A stretch of 64,000 bases of DNA. Origin: Bemisia tabaci. Taxonomy: Eukaryota; Arthropoda; Insecta; Hemiptera; Aleyrodidae. Below the pieces are notes generated by a model. The model made no database searches, was not told the origin of the DNA, and saw only the letters and a list, made by a program, of their open reading frames with translations. This document shows positions 21,722 to 32,092 of the stretch, one piece after another. The stretch lies in NCBI RefSeq assembly GCF_918797505.1, contig NC_092794.1, positions 76,855,345 through 76,919,344 of the forward strand, read 5' to 3'. The translations under genes were made by a program, and so were the position numbers. The stretch's first letter is position 1; each line of letters opens with the position of its first letter.

Positions 21722-22874
21722 TCTATATTATACAGCTACCAGCAAAATCTTGGAAGCACTATTTCTGACGAACTGCCGGACCGATAAGGATGATCTTTAC
21801 ATGTATGTCATCTGTAGTAGATGTAGATGTGCAAAAAATTATGAAACCCCGAACTTTTAATGTTGTAGAGCTTTTAAAGCTCATGTCACTTAAGTCCAAT
21901 GTTAATAGCGTGAGAGATATGTCGTTTCCGCTAGAAGCGTCAAGGTGTGTAATTCTACCTGAGTGACTCAAATAAACAGTAAAACAATGGAAAAGCTCGT
22001 GAAAAGCTCCTCATTCGAATAGTTGAGGAACGGTGCATCGCTCAGGGTTCAAGGTTCAAGGTTCAAGGTCCAAGGTATAAGGTTTTTACTCAATTTTTCC
22101 TCATTCTTCCCGCTTCGATTTGTGGCATTGGTCAATTAATTTACTTGATTGCTGAATTTCTATTAATATTTACAGCAGATACAGAGTGAGAGGGTAGGCG
22201 CTGCGTCGCGTCGGGACGGACCAAGTATTATTAACTCTTAACGGTCGAAATCCGATTTTTTTTTTTTAATTAAGTATTTAAAAATAACATCCCAAGTAGC
22301 ATTGTCATCTATTTTCTAGGTGGCGCTCATCCAGAAAATGTCTACTTTCTAGATAGAACAATTTTCATGAAAGAAAATAGACACAAGAAAATAGAAAGAA
22401 AATACATTTTTTCCTTGCATACATTTTCTATCTTTTTTCCAAGTGGGAAGTTGACAGAAAGTAGACCTATGAAATAGATCTATTTTCTTTGGTCAGACTT
22501 TTGACTCGCAATGTTTTTTCTTTCTATTTTCTAGATAAATCTCATTTTCTTTGTTTTTTCTAGAAATTTTCCTTAATATTTTTTTTCTAGAAAAAAATTC
22601 TATTTTGCTACTTGGGATAGTAAATGGAAATTTCTCCAGTAAGTGGACTGTGAAATTATGTACATCCAGCTATTCCTCATCATTTACAAATCTGAGTGTT
22701 ACGTCAAAAATTTTGAAATCGATGCAGCTCGAACACAAAATGGTGTATTAAAATGGAAGAACATTTTTGCCTATACATATGCGTATAGGGCCCGCGAAGC
22801 GGGCCTGACGGCGCGGCGCGAGGCGCCCTCCCAGGGATTGGGCCGCGTAGCGGTCAGGGGGCAGGGCCCCCTAG
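21722..22874 (+). mobile_element. Helitron family 3, right copy
   Basis: It starts TCTATATTATACAGCTACC after A (21721) and ends CTAG before T (22875), exactly the A|TC...CTAG|T arrangement of Helitrons. The 3' end has a GGGGGC-AGG-GCCCCC hairpin touching CTAG, and a second GC-rich hairpin (GGGCCCGCGAAGCGGGCC) about 80 bases inside. It is the inverted partner of 14571-15366 and carries a MITE at 22291-22616. No Rep/helicase gene. Confidence 0.8.
22291..22616. mobile_element. 326-bp MITE with CCCAAGTAGCA ends, TSD AT
   Basis: The ends are CCCAAGTAGCA and TGCTACTTGGG, with AT on both sides. The left Helitron copy is an empty site: its complement reads AAATAGCATAATAAATGG, where this copy has AAATAACAT, the insertion, then ATAGTAAATGG. 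The interior is rich in TATTTTCTAG repeats. Non-coding; superfamily unassigned. Confidence 0.85.
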
Positions 22875-23828
22875 TAAGTAATACAAATACTTTTTAGTCG
22901 TAAGTAAACGCAACCTGTTCTCACTAGATATTTGAAACAAAGAGATAAGCTTGTGCCTTTTCTGATCGCTACTTTTTTAGTTAGCATTCAAGTCGCCGCC
23001 GAGCCATTGTGAGTGCTCTTAATTCATGAAAACGAAGGCGAGCCCGTGATATTCGCTCCTAAGGACGCAACACCTTGCCCTCTTACCTAATCTAACGTTA
23101 ATCGTGATCTGACATCGGAAAGAGTTTGGGCCATTTATTCGAATTACGAGTCCTCGAATTGATTATTTTCCACCCTGAAGCCTCCCCGCTCACTCCATGT
23201 AAATGACTCCCTGTTTTTTTTTATTTTATTTCCTCCCTCCCTCATCTAAAAATCGTTCAAAATTAAGAATGCTTTGATCAACTAATCTACTTCAGCTCTC
23301 AATTCCGACATAACTATCACTATCAACGTAAAAAAGTAAAAAAAGTAAAATTTGTTAGATGTTTATTTCAGTGCTCAACCCCGTGAAGGCGCTCCGCGCC
23401 ATCAAGGGGGCCGCTTGGCGGCCCTTTTTTATTGCGGCCACAGCCTTTATAAAATTCATATTTTCATGATGAAATTTGTTTAACAAATCTCGGCAAAACT
23501 TTTATGACGGAAGTAGTAAGAGCATAACAGACTATCGATGCCATCTAATTTTTTCTCTATTTTCATTTTTTTTTTAAATTTATTCATCATTTCTATTTCT
23601 TTCGTTTCCGATTTTTATCGTTCTTTCTAACTTAGCTTCTTATTAATGTTGGTTTTATTTCCCCCCAAAAAATTACGATCTGAGGTATATTTTACTTTTT
23701 AGAACGAAAGGATTTTTGTTTTTGATAAAAAAAGAGTAAAAAATATGAAGTTACAAAGATGCGTTTCGCAATGATTGATTAACTAATGAGTCATTGCGGC
23801 CAAACAACGACACATGATTTTCAGTTCG
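22875..23828. other. Unassigned AT-rich sequence with one GC-rich hairpin
   Basis: No gene. At 23386-23432 are two adjacent hairpins, GGCGCTCCGCGCC and GGGCCGCTTGGCGGCCC, the latter followed by TTTTTT. This looks like a bacterial terminator in shape but sits in clearly eukaryotic repeat DNA. It may be a Helitron-type end without a recognisable CTRR. Confidence 0.4.
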
Positions 23829-23902
23829 TCAGGGTTCGAACCAATGGCCCGGGACAGCACGGAGACGCACCTGACGCCCTAGACGACTCGGCCATCGTCA
23901 AC
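23829..23902 (-). repeat. tRNA-like (Ser/Leu-type) sequence, probable SINE head or tRNA pseudogene
   Basis: On the minus strand an A-box-like TGGCCGAGTCGTCTAGGG (plus 23877-23894) is followed 35 bases later by a B-box GGTTCGAACCC (plus 23832-23842). The TGGCCGAGT start is typical of Ser/Leu tRNAs, but the 74-base span is too short for their long variable arm. I could not pair a good acceptor stem. The flanks (to 24015) lack a known tail. Overlapping open frames on both strands are chance. Confidence 0.55.
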
Positions 23903-24084
23903 ACTACATTGATTGCCGCCCTGGATTCTTGTGTCCACGGAGTACTGAGTAGAGCTAACGCGCAGGCTACTCCGCCACTGCGCAACCTCCTCGGCTGTTG
24001 CGCAACCTCCGTCGCATAGCGGCAGCAGTTCCGGAGCAATCTGTAAATTCGTTCACTTTCGTAACGTGATTGTATAAAGACCTG

Positions 24085-24365
24085 GGTACTATTTTCAAAA
24101 TCTGATTAAAGCAGGCTCATCTAAAGACTATCACTTGTCGATAACAGCAAAAATAATGGAAACGGATCAGTAGAACGCTCAAACGAACTATGACAAAAAA
24201 TAAAAATTTACATTGTTTAAATGGTAGAGTTTGCAACTTTACCACGTAATATGAAAAAAACATGGGTCATATTTTCAAAATCTGAATAGAGCGGGCTCAT
24301 CTAGAAAAAATTGCCCGTCAATAGCCGCAAAAATAATGAAAATCGGCCCGGTAGAACGCTTGGAA
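24085..24365. repeat. Two diverged copies of a 179-bp tandem repeat
   Basis: ATTTTCAAAATCTGATTAAA at 24093 and its partner at 24272 start units that share GCTCATCTA, AGCCGCAAAAATAATG-like and GTAGAACGCT segments. Inverted relatives occur at about 44700-44940. Confidence 0.65.
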
Positions 24366-25920
24366 CTAAGCGTTACCAGATATGCAAATTTCGGAGGTCT
24401 CGCAGAGCTTATAGTTTAGATGGCTAGAAATCGAGTTTTTCAAAAATGTAAATTCAACGGTTAATTGTTTTTCGAGCCAAAATTCCTCCATGCATGGAGA
24501 ATGAGGCAGATTCATTGGCTGAAAACTAAGATGCCAATTTTTGGCCATTTGAACACTATACAACCAACCGCCATTGTGAAAAACTCGGCTTCTCTAAAAA
24601 TCTGAAGCCAATTTGGTTTTTGTCATGCCAAAACACCCCAAGGTTCCGAGTTTCAGACAAATCTATTTGCCAAAAACCGGTCCCAATTTTCTGCTATTTT
24701 CAATTTTATCCAGACGTCGTTTTGAAACGGTTTGAAATTATGACTTAGGGTTTGCGCGAAAAGTTTTCTCTTTTTATGTCCTTTCAAACGAGATATCGCA
24801 AGGGAGATACTTCCATTTAAAAACAAAAACGCTTTCCAGCCACAGTGGAAACGAAAGGTAGATTTCCACTAATCGTTTCTACGAAAACAGTTGCGCCTAA
24901 TGAGCCGGACAGGTCGAATAATCATTCCCCTTGAACTCGAGATTTTCAGGATAAAGGGTGGTTTTAGAGGGTGGGTGAATATAGCTTGTTTTGAAAGCCA
25001 CGACGAGACGAGTTTTTTGATGTATCACCGACTAAGATGGGACGAGTTCAAAAAATCATCCCCCAGTGACCTTGACGTTACTGAACTAAGGGATGGGCCG
25101 ATTTTCACCAAAAATGAGATGTAGACCTCATAGCAGTGGAGAACCATGTTTACTTTAGTTTTGATCGTATCGATAGTTCGGGAAAAAAACGGTCGCAAAG
25201 GTTCGCTAGATCCCAGTTTTTATATATCCAGACCATCTGTCTACTCTATGTTTCTCGGAAACGGCGGAAAATTGAGCTTCGGGACAAAAACTTTCAACGG
25301 GTAAATCGACCCCTAAGAATCGAATGAAAATATTTTCAGCCCGCCATAATGGCCCCTTGGGGGTGTTTCTTTTTTTTTTGGGGGGGGGGGGGGGGGTGCC
25401 CCTTCTTTCTCGCAATTTTCATATAGGAAGGGTATATTTTGACTTTGCATTCGGAATTTACGGGAAAAAATAAGAACATTATGCCCTTTGAAATTTTTTC
25501 CTAAACCCCCATTTTTTGGAGATATGGGGCATTCTCAGGCATTTTTAGGGCAATTTTCAATTCGATGCTGTAAGCGGCCAAATTATTCAAATTTCAAAAT
25601 CTGAAAGTCTCCTGAGAGGAGAAGTCAATACCTTTTTATTGATGTGTTATATGACCCCTGTTGCTCCAAAATTTTGGGGGCCACGATCCCCCAAAAATTT
25701 TGGGGTTTTAGAGGGCCGTAAGTCGAAAATTTCAAATGGCAAGGGTATGTTTTGACTTCAGTTATGGATTCTACGCGAAAAGTTACGTAGAATTCATATG
25801 GCGCATGGCCTGTCTGCTTCAAATTTTTTTTGCCCCTTATTTTCTCCAAAAATACACGGCTTCTCATGGGGAAATGGGGTTCTTCAGTAATTTGGAGCAA
25901 ACAGACCGTGCGCATTTATG
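24366..25920. other. Degenerate repeat sequence, no gene seen
   Basis: It contains TTGCGCGAAAAGTT...TATGTCCTTTC and poly-G (25379-25397) features like the interiors of the TA-flanked elements at 15367 and 34790. It is probably one or more old copies. No ends could be paired. Confidence 0.4.
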
Positions 25921-26866
25921 CAGGGTTATCCAAAAATCACCTACAACCCCTGTAACTTTTTCCCGTATTGCTGCATTGATGTAGAACAGTGAAACTTTGC
26001 GAATGTTCCAGGGTCTAAATTAGCGACACTTCGGTGCTCCCAATTTTCGGAGTCGGCCTCGGCCTGTGGCGATTCTTGCAAGTTGGCAACAATGCTTTTT
26101 CACCTTTCAATGTATGCAAAACAATTGATTCTTGGTGAGGTAGCTTGCTTCACCTGAAATCAAAATATTTATTAGATTTAATAGGAGGAAAAAAAAGTGG
26201 CCAACCTGCAAAATTGCCCCTGGCCGCGGCCCTCCCAATAAGGGGCAGGGAAAAACTTTTTTTCCTCAAATGGAAACCCATCCCTCTTTGTGATACTTTA
26301 TTGGAATAAAATAAAAACAGAAAACTTTTGGCGCATTTGCAGGTAAAAATGTTGATTTTAACAGCATATAGTCTAAACTCACGATGGCGTATCGAAATTT
26401 GACATCTTCGTTGTTTAGTGACTGATCGTATTTATTTCTGGGTTCAGGGGTTTTTTGGGACGAGAAAATCGATTCCAGCATTTGCTTTTCGGGTTATTAA
26501 ATTCTCTTTAAAATGGTTGTCTTCAAAATGGCGACCGAAAGCAGGTAGTAAATAATTTCACTGCTGTGTTGTCAAATTTTCGCCATTCTGAACTCTCACG
26601 GTCCGCTATTTAGTGAAAAATCGACAATTTTACCCGCGAATTGAGTTTCTGTTATTATTATTTTTCGAATGAGGTAAGGAGGAATGAGTTACTATTTGAA
26701 AAAAAAGTGCCTCGTGCCCCCTTAAGGGAAGGGTTGCGGCAGACACCGAAAATTTGGGGTTCCAAAATGTTGCTAACTGAGAGCCAGGAACACTCCCAAA
26801 AATGCACATTTCTATCTCAATTTGGAAAAAAGTATTGGGGTGGTTGGTGATTTTTTGATGACTCTG
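25921..26866. mobile_element. Mariner-like element relative, imperfect long inverted repeats
   Basis: The left end CAGGGTTATCCAAAAATCAC and the right end (complement of GGTGATTTTTTGATGACTCTG) pair imperfectly over about 150 bases, including the GAATGTTCC and CCCAATTTTCGG segments. TG precedes and TA follows, consistent with a mutated TA duplication. No gene inside. Confidence 0.55.
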
Positions 26867-26898
26867 TATATAGGGTGACCCATAAGTTAAGTCGACTC

Positions 26899-27000
26899 TG
26901 TAGAAATAAAAAAGGGATAAAGGGAAACAAAAGTATATTTAGACAAAGTGTACAGAAAAAATAATCACCATGCCAACAAATTTTTTGATTATTCTTAACA
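26899..27000 (-). repeat. 3' LTR of the Copia relic
   Basis: Minus strand: TGTTAAGAATAATC to TTTATTTCTACA. It matches the other LTR with scattered differences, so the insertion is not recent. Confidence 0.8.
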
Positions 27001-27011
27001 CCCCCTCCCTT
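27001..27011 (-). other. Polypurine tract of the Copia relic
   Basis: AAGGGAGGGGG on the minus strand directly touches the 3' LTR, where plus-strand DNA synthesis is primed in LTR elements. Confidence 0.8.
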
Positions 27012-27310
27012 ACTCAAAACACCCGAAAACATTTTCACGCCTCCCAAGTCTGTCATTTAAGTCTGATGATAATCCATTTTTCAACTTTACTATTTCGTTT
27101 AAATCTCCACGTGTAATTAGGATGTCATCAGCATATATGAGAACATTTATTCTCATATTTTCTCTTATTTGTTTGAAGTAAAGACAATGATCAATTTCGG
27201 ATCGCTGCATATCTTGACTCACGAGAAAATTGTGTAGGCGAAGATTCCAAGAGACTATTCTAAAGCTGGCTCCAGGTGCTTGACACAAAGCCATTAAACA
27301 ACAGAAAAAA
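27010..27310 (-). pseudogene. Copia reverse transcriptase fragment
   Basis: The minus-strand frame contains LCQAPGASFRIVSWNLRLHN, RSEIDHCLYFK and LIYADDILI in order. These are the Copia RT signatures (LKQAPRxWxxxL, RSxxDxCLY, YVDDIL); the catalytic pair is within YADD at about 27124-27135, with A in place of the usual V. Upstream, a Lys-Leu-His-Ala-Leu stretch recalls the KLxKALYGL segment but is separated by a hydrophobic low-complexity insertion made by AAGAAAAAAA-type sequence. The fragment ends at the polypurine tract, so the RNase H part is missing. It is non-functional. Confidence 0.8.
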
Positions 27311-27358
27311 AGAAAAAAAAAGAGTCCTAGAGCGTGAAGCTTGTTTGTATTTCTTCCA

Positions 27359-27400
27359 ACAGGTTGTCCCCTTATGTCCTTGTACATTGCAAAATGAACA
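27359..27400 (-). pseudogene. Gag CCHC zinc knuckle of the Copia relic
   Basis: CSFCNVQGHKGTTC fits CX2CX4HX4C exactly. In Copia elements this knuckle sits in the nucleocapsid part of gag and binds RNA. It follows the 5' LTR after only about 20 bases, so the rest of gag is deleted, and it is in a different frame from the RT fragment. Confidence 0.8.
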
Positions 27401-27421
27401 CGAGTAGCTCGAAAAAGCCTT

Positions 27422-27524
27422 TGTAGAAATAAAAAAGGTATAGAGTGAAACAAAAGTGTATTGAGATAAAGTGTACAGAAAAAAACAATCACTATGACAA
27501 CCGATTTTTTTATTATTCTCAACA
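27422..27524 (-). repeat. 5' LTR of the Copia relic
   Basis: Minus strand TGTTGAGAATAAT to CTACA, the partner of 26899-27000. Confidence 0.8.
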
Positions 27525-29236
27525 CCTCGTGAGTATATATTAAGTATACGTCTGGTTTCCGAGATACAGCGTTGCAAAGTTTGCATATTTGAGTCGTAAA
27601 AATGTTCATTTTCATGGATTTCCTTCAATAAACATACTTCAAAGTAGACTTTACAATACTTACACAAAGCGTAAATAGCTATTATGATAGAACGAGTCTC
27701 CATTAAAAGTTTGGACTCATGGATAAGCCTTGTTTTGGCAGTACAACGTTGCAAAAATTACATTTTTTAGCTTTAAAAATATTCATTTTTTATAAGTTTC
27801 TCATTTACAGACCGATTTCGGTGAAGATCTAACTCTATTATACGGCATAAAATCAAGATTGGGTGACATTAGTGGATGCATTCTATTATTTATATCAGCA
27901 TACGATAATACAGCGTTGCAAAGTTTACACCATTAATCTATAAAAATGTCTATTTTCTGTTGTTGTATTATTGGAGACGAGATAGAAAAAGTGTCGATAG
28001 TTAATATTGTGAAGCAAAATGTGGAGGACTTTTGTCAATATTATGTGAACATTGGTATTAAAAATGGCTATGTTGCCAATTTTATTTATTTTTCTTTTAA
28101 CATTAAATAAGATAAGTTTAAAATATGGATACCTCCAATAATTATCCGGTTGTAAAATGAAATCCAAGTGAGTTCATGGAATATAATGGATGACTCAGCA
28201 TCAGCGTTGCTTTCAAAATACAAAAATTCTGCTTCGACTTAGTTGCCAATTCAACCTTTTTCATGGAGACTGAAAAAACGAACATAGAATATAGAAACAT
28301 TCGAGTTTTTTTGATGGAAATACATCTTAATATCGACAATAAATTATTGCCTTATCATTGTGCCTTTGAGAATGAAGTATCTTGAACGTAAGAATAATAG
28401 GTGTTAAAACAATTAAACAAATGAAAATAAATTAAATAAATAAAACAAAATATATAAATAAAGAAAGAAAAAAATAATTTTATAAAAAATCAAAATAATT
28501 AAATCATTGTTTCGCATACGTTGATATGTCAAATATTATTATTCCAGCAATAATATCTAATATTTTTTTCTTTAATGAGTTCCAAAAGTTCAGTTTCCAT
28601 TAGGATAACATTTTAAACGCCCAATAATTATTTATCATCTTTATTTTAAATAATTTTATTATTTATTGTTTGAAAAATATTATGAATAAACTTGGCAACA
28701 GTATTCTTGTCAAACCCAATTGTCACCTGGGATTGACATTAAACCTGGATATTTTGCCTTGATAAGAGTTATAATACCCACTAAAGTTGCCTTCAATTTA
28801 AAAAAAAAATATAATTCTTCGACTTCAAAGTTGTAAGCTTGGCAACGTTGTATCACCACCAGTCAAAGTTTTCCTGTTCATATACAAAAATGCATCCAAA
28901 AATGACGTAAATGGTTGTTTAATGATTTAAATTGTAATAAAATATCCACGAAAGCCGCTTTTTAAACACACAACTTAAAAATATAGACATTTTTAAAGCT
29001 CAAATATATGAACTTAGCAACGCTGTTTCGTTAAAAATATACTTACACTTCGGGTAAAACTTTTACAGAAGACTAATCTGATCATAAAATTGCATCTAAA
29101 CTTCATAAATATGTTTCTTTATGGCCATAAAGAAACATATCTATGGCCACAAAGTTCGAGTTTTAATTAAGAAACTTAACAAAATGAGTATTTTTCATAG
29201 GTCTATGATGTAAACTTTGCAACGTTGTATCAACAG
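27525..29236. repeat. AT-rich region with diverged units around a GCAACGTTG motif
   Basis: ACAGCGTTGCAAAGTTT-type phrases occur at about 27566, 27738 and 27908 (spacing near 170). The complementary form TTTGCAACGTTGTATC occurs at about 28845, 29215 and, beyond the next element, 29922. This suggests an old tandem family present in both orientations. 28430-28520 is almost pure A/T. No gene. Confidence 0.5.
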
Positions 29237-29764
29237 AATGGGCCTGTTGCATGCAAGAGATACAGCCGCGCGAATAGACTTTTTAGAGGTTAAATGACAC
29301 GAAAATTACGATGGTCACATTAAAAAAGTCTGAAATACACTCCTTACTGCGCAATTTGCGTTGTTAGGAACGCGCTTTTTCAAATTTCCCGCGTCTGGGG
29401 GCAGTTTCCTAATCACCGGAAACGAGCAAACGGCGGGCTCGGTGATTACCGGAAGATGCCGAGTCGTTGTTGTTGTTGTTGTTGTTATTTTTTCCTTCAG
29501 TTTGTTTACAAACCCCCCAGTGGTCCGTAACCGCTTTATGCGGTAACCAAATCGATCAACTTTCAAATATTCGACGCAATCCTTCTGCCCCCGAAACTGC
29601 CCCCAGACGCGGGAAATTTGAAAAAGCGCGTTCCTAACAACACAAACTGCGAAGTAAGGAGTGTATTTCAGACTTTTTTAATGTGACCATCGTAATTTTC
29701 GTGTCATTTAACCTCTAAAAAGTCTATTCGCACGGCTATATCTCTTGCATGCAACAGGCCCATT
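29237..29764. mobile_element. 528-bp foldback with AATGGGCCTGTTGCATGC ends
   Basis: The left arm (29237 to about 29410) and right arm (about 29590-29764) are near-perfect complements, ending in AATGGGCCTGTTGCATGC. The loop contains a (GTT)n run near 29466. It lies inside the GCAACGTTG repeat family (TTTGCAACGTTGTATC on its left). A diverged half-copy is at 43575-43830. I could not fix a target duplication. Open frames on both strands are mirror artefacts. Confidence 0.8.
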
Positions 29765-31083
29765 AGCAGTATTACCGTGTCAATAGAAATATGCATTTAA
29801 TAATAACACTAACTATTGATAAAATGTCAAAAAATATCATAAAATATCCATTGGAGATGTTAATAGAGAATTAGATACTTTAAAATAGGAGAATTTAAAT
29901 GCTCAAATATGCCAACTTTGCAACATTGTATCTTAGAAACCAGGCGTATATTCAAGCTAAAATTTTTACCAGAGGCTTGCTCATCATAAGGTTTTATTTA
30001 GGCCACATATAAATGAAATACGCGGGATCCCGAAAAGGAGCCAAAATAGGCCCTTTCTTTTGGAGGCTCTTCCTGCTGGGTCATGTACACGCTTGAAACT
30101 CAATTCGTATTATCTTTCCACGGAGAGATGTTTTTTCTCACAGAAAATTTTCCGCTATGCCACCGCTTTGAGTTATGTTGAAAAAAAAGAGAGAAAAAAA
30201 AAAAAAAAAAAAAATCCGATTTTTGCCGCTATTCTATACAAGATGGACGGATTTATGGATAGCACGAAAGTATGGTGCTTTACAGGGTGGCTCTCAGTGG
30301 TTTCCGAATCAGGAGAGCATAATAGCATGTGCTTTGGCCGATTCTCCTATGTATTACATCCGATTGATATCAGCTTATCAGTATGATATCAGCTTATCAC
30401 AGTGATACTAGCTGTAATTAGCAGTGATATTAGCTATTAGTATGATATCATGCCGGTTTCCCCATCAGCGTGATATCATACTCATTTAGCATGCTGTCAT
30501 GTTGATCGACTTTACCAAGATGTCTCAGTTAAGTACGGGCACAATTGACGCAGTCGCAAAAACTATCAGTATTTTGACAACGCAGTTTTTGCCGGATGAG
30601 CATGGTCATTTCTTTCCTTGTGATGAACCAATTAAAGAGCGGTACAAACATGACAGCACTGTCTCCATACAGTATACAGGTACCTACTCTAGTGTGACCA
30701 ACCAAAACTCATTTTTCGATAAAGGAAATGCGTGACCTTGATATTCCGACGAGAATTTCGATCGTGGGACCCGAGCTAATATCGATTCGGCGTGCCGACT
30801 TGTACTTTTTCTTAGTGACAGACGACAACAGCGGTGAGTCTTGATGAGGTGGCGCGATGGCGGCGACGCATTGTAGCCGCCAAGTGGCCTCAAACGCTGT
30901 TAATTTCGTACTTTCCTCAGCGGCCCGCCCGGTTCTATCAGCGAGCGATTCTGCTGAATGGCTATAACGGTGACTTCCTCCCGCTTGTCGCCACTGGGGA
31001 GGCCTCTAGTGCCGCTTTGCGATCATTCTTCCGAATTCTCCGACAGACCGTGTGGAGAATTGCCATTTTGCAGCTCCACCGTT
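29765..31083. other. Unassigned, with poly-A and GATATCAG-type simple repeats
   Basis: An A-run lies at 30181-30213. From 30363 to 30490 TGATATCA-type palindromes recur six or so times. No recognisable gene. Confidence 0.4.
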
Positions 31084-31330
31084 CCAGGACAAAATGGACT
31101 ACTATACACAAGGTGCGAATTTAAGCACTATGAAATTATGCTACCTCATCAAAATTTTCCAAAGAATACGATTTGTACCACGAAAATTACTGAAACTAAA
31201 TCGCAACTAAGATATTAACGTTGATTTTTAACGTGGCTCACGAAAAATTTCTATTTTGCGCTCACGTGAAAAACCGAAGTCCACTCGAGTCAAATTGCTC
31301 ACTACAACGGTTTTGGCAGGCTTCTTAATC
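31084..31330. repeat. Single arm of the AAGGTGCGAATT foldback family
   Basis: GGACTACTATACACAAGGTG, then GCGAATTTAAGCACTATG, and ending near TACAACGGTTTTGGCAGGC. It aligns with the left arm at 39148-39370 and with 52368-52760. No right arm is present. Confidence 0.65.
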
Positions 31331-31551
31331 TGGAATCCCAGCAAGCAGTCGGATATTCATAGGATACTCGTAGTATATTCAACGGCAAAATTAGAATATC
31401 CTGTGAATATATCCTACGAATATCCTCCGAATATCCTAATGAGATAAGTCAAGTTGAAATCACGCATAGAAAAACGTTAATATCTTCCTTTAGGTTATTA
31501 TCAGTTATCTCCGTTGTATGTATTGATCATAAGTAATACTTAAATTTGCAC

Positions 31552-32092
31552 CTGGTGGCAAGTCATTTTTCCTAAAACATTTTTTCCTACTGCAATTTTT
31601 CCTAATACTTTTTTCCTACTCGTTTTTTGTCCCATCACAGTTAGTCCTACGAGTGAGATATCCTACTGGCTTTTTTCCTAGGGGCATTTGTCCTAAATTC
31701 AATTTTAAAACTAGGGGAGCGAGAAAGTAAAAAAACAACATAGGTACCTCACAAGTTAAAGTTGTGGCCGCATGCCCGTAAGTAGTGGAGCTCCATCCTC
31801 CTCCTTATATTGAGGGTATAGAAGGCTCAGCTTGTGATGTCTCCTGTTCACGCGCTTATATTCGGCTCGCTGAGAAGACTTTACTCCTTCTGCAACATTT
31901 CCCTCTACTCTACTCATGTTTACGTTTCAATTATTATTGGATTATTAGGACAAACATCCTTAGGAAAAAAACCAGTGGGACATCTCACTCGTAGGACTTA
32001 CTGTAATGGGACAAAAACCGAGTAGGAAAAAAGTATTAGGAAAACCTGATGTAGGAAAAAAAAATTAGGAAAAATGACCTAGCACCTTGCAC
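31552..32092. mobile_element. 541-bp inverted-repeat element built of TTTTTCCTA units
   Basis: The left arm (about 31552-31695) and right arm (about 31945-32092) are complements over roughly 140 bases. They share GTCATTTTTCCTAA, GTAGGACTAACTGT-like and TTTTTTCCTAGG. The interior of about 250 bases has a chance open frame. Ends are approximate. Confidence 0.7.

Larger units (their letters stand above)
26899..27524 (-). mobile_element. Miniature Copia-type LTR retrotransposon relic
   Basis: Two direct repeats of about 102 bases (26899-27000 and 27422-27524) start TGTT and end ACA on the minus strand, as LTRs do. Immediately upstream of the 3' copy is a polypurine tract, AAGGGAGGGGG (plus 27001-27011). 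Between them lie a gag-type CCHC knuckle and part of a Copia reverse transcriptase, so most of gag and pol, including protease and integrase, is deleted. No convincing 5-bp target duplication or tRNA primer site was seen. Confidence 0.8.

Noticed and set aside
14571..22874. A single 8.3-kb foldback transposon with 800-bp inverted arms
   Set aside because: Each arm has its own complete Helitron-type ends with A/T flanks, and the middle has a separate TA-flanked element, so two opposite Helitron insertions explain it better.
29315..29566. Paired open frames on opposite strands in the foldback loop
   Set aside because: They run over the palindrome and its (GTT)n tract, so openness is structural.
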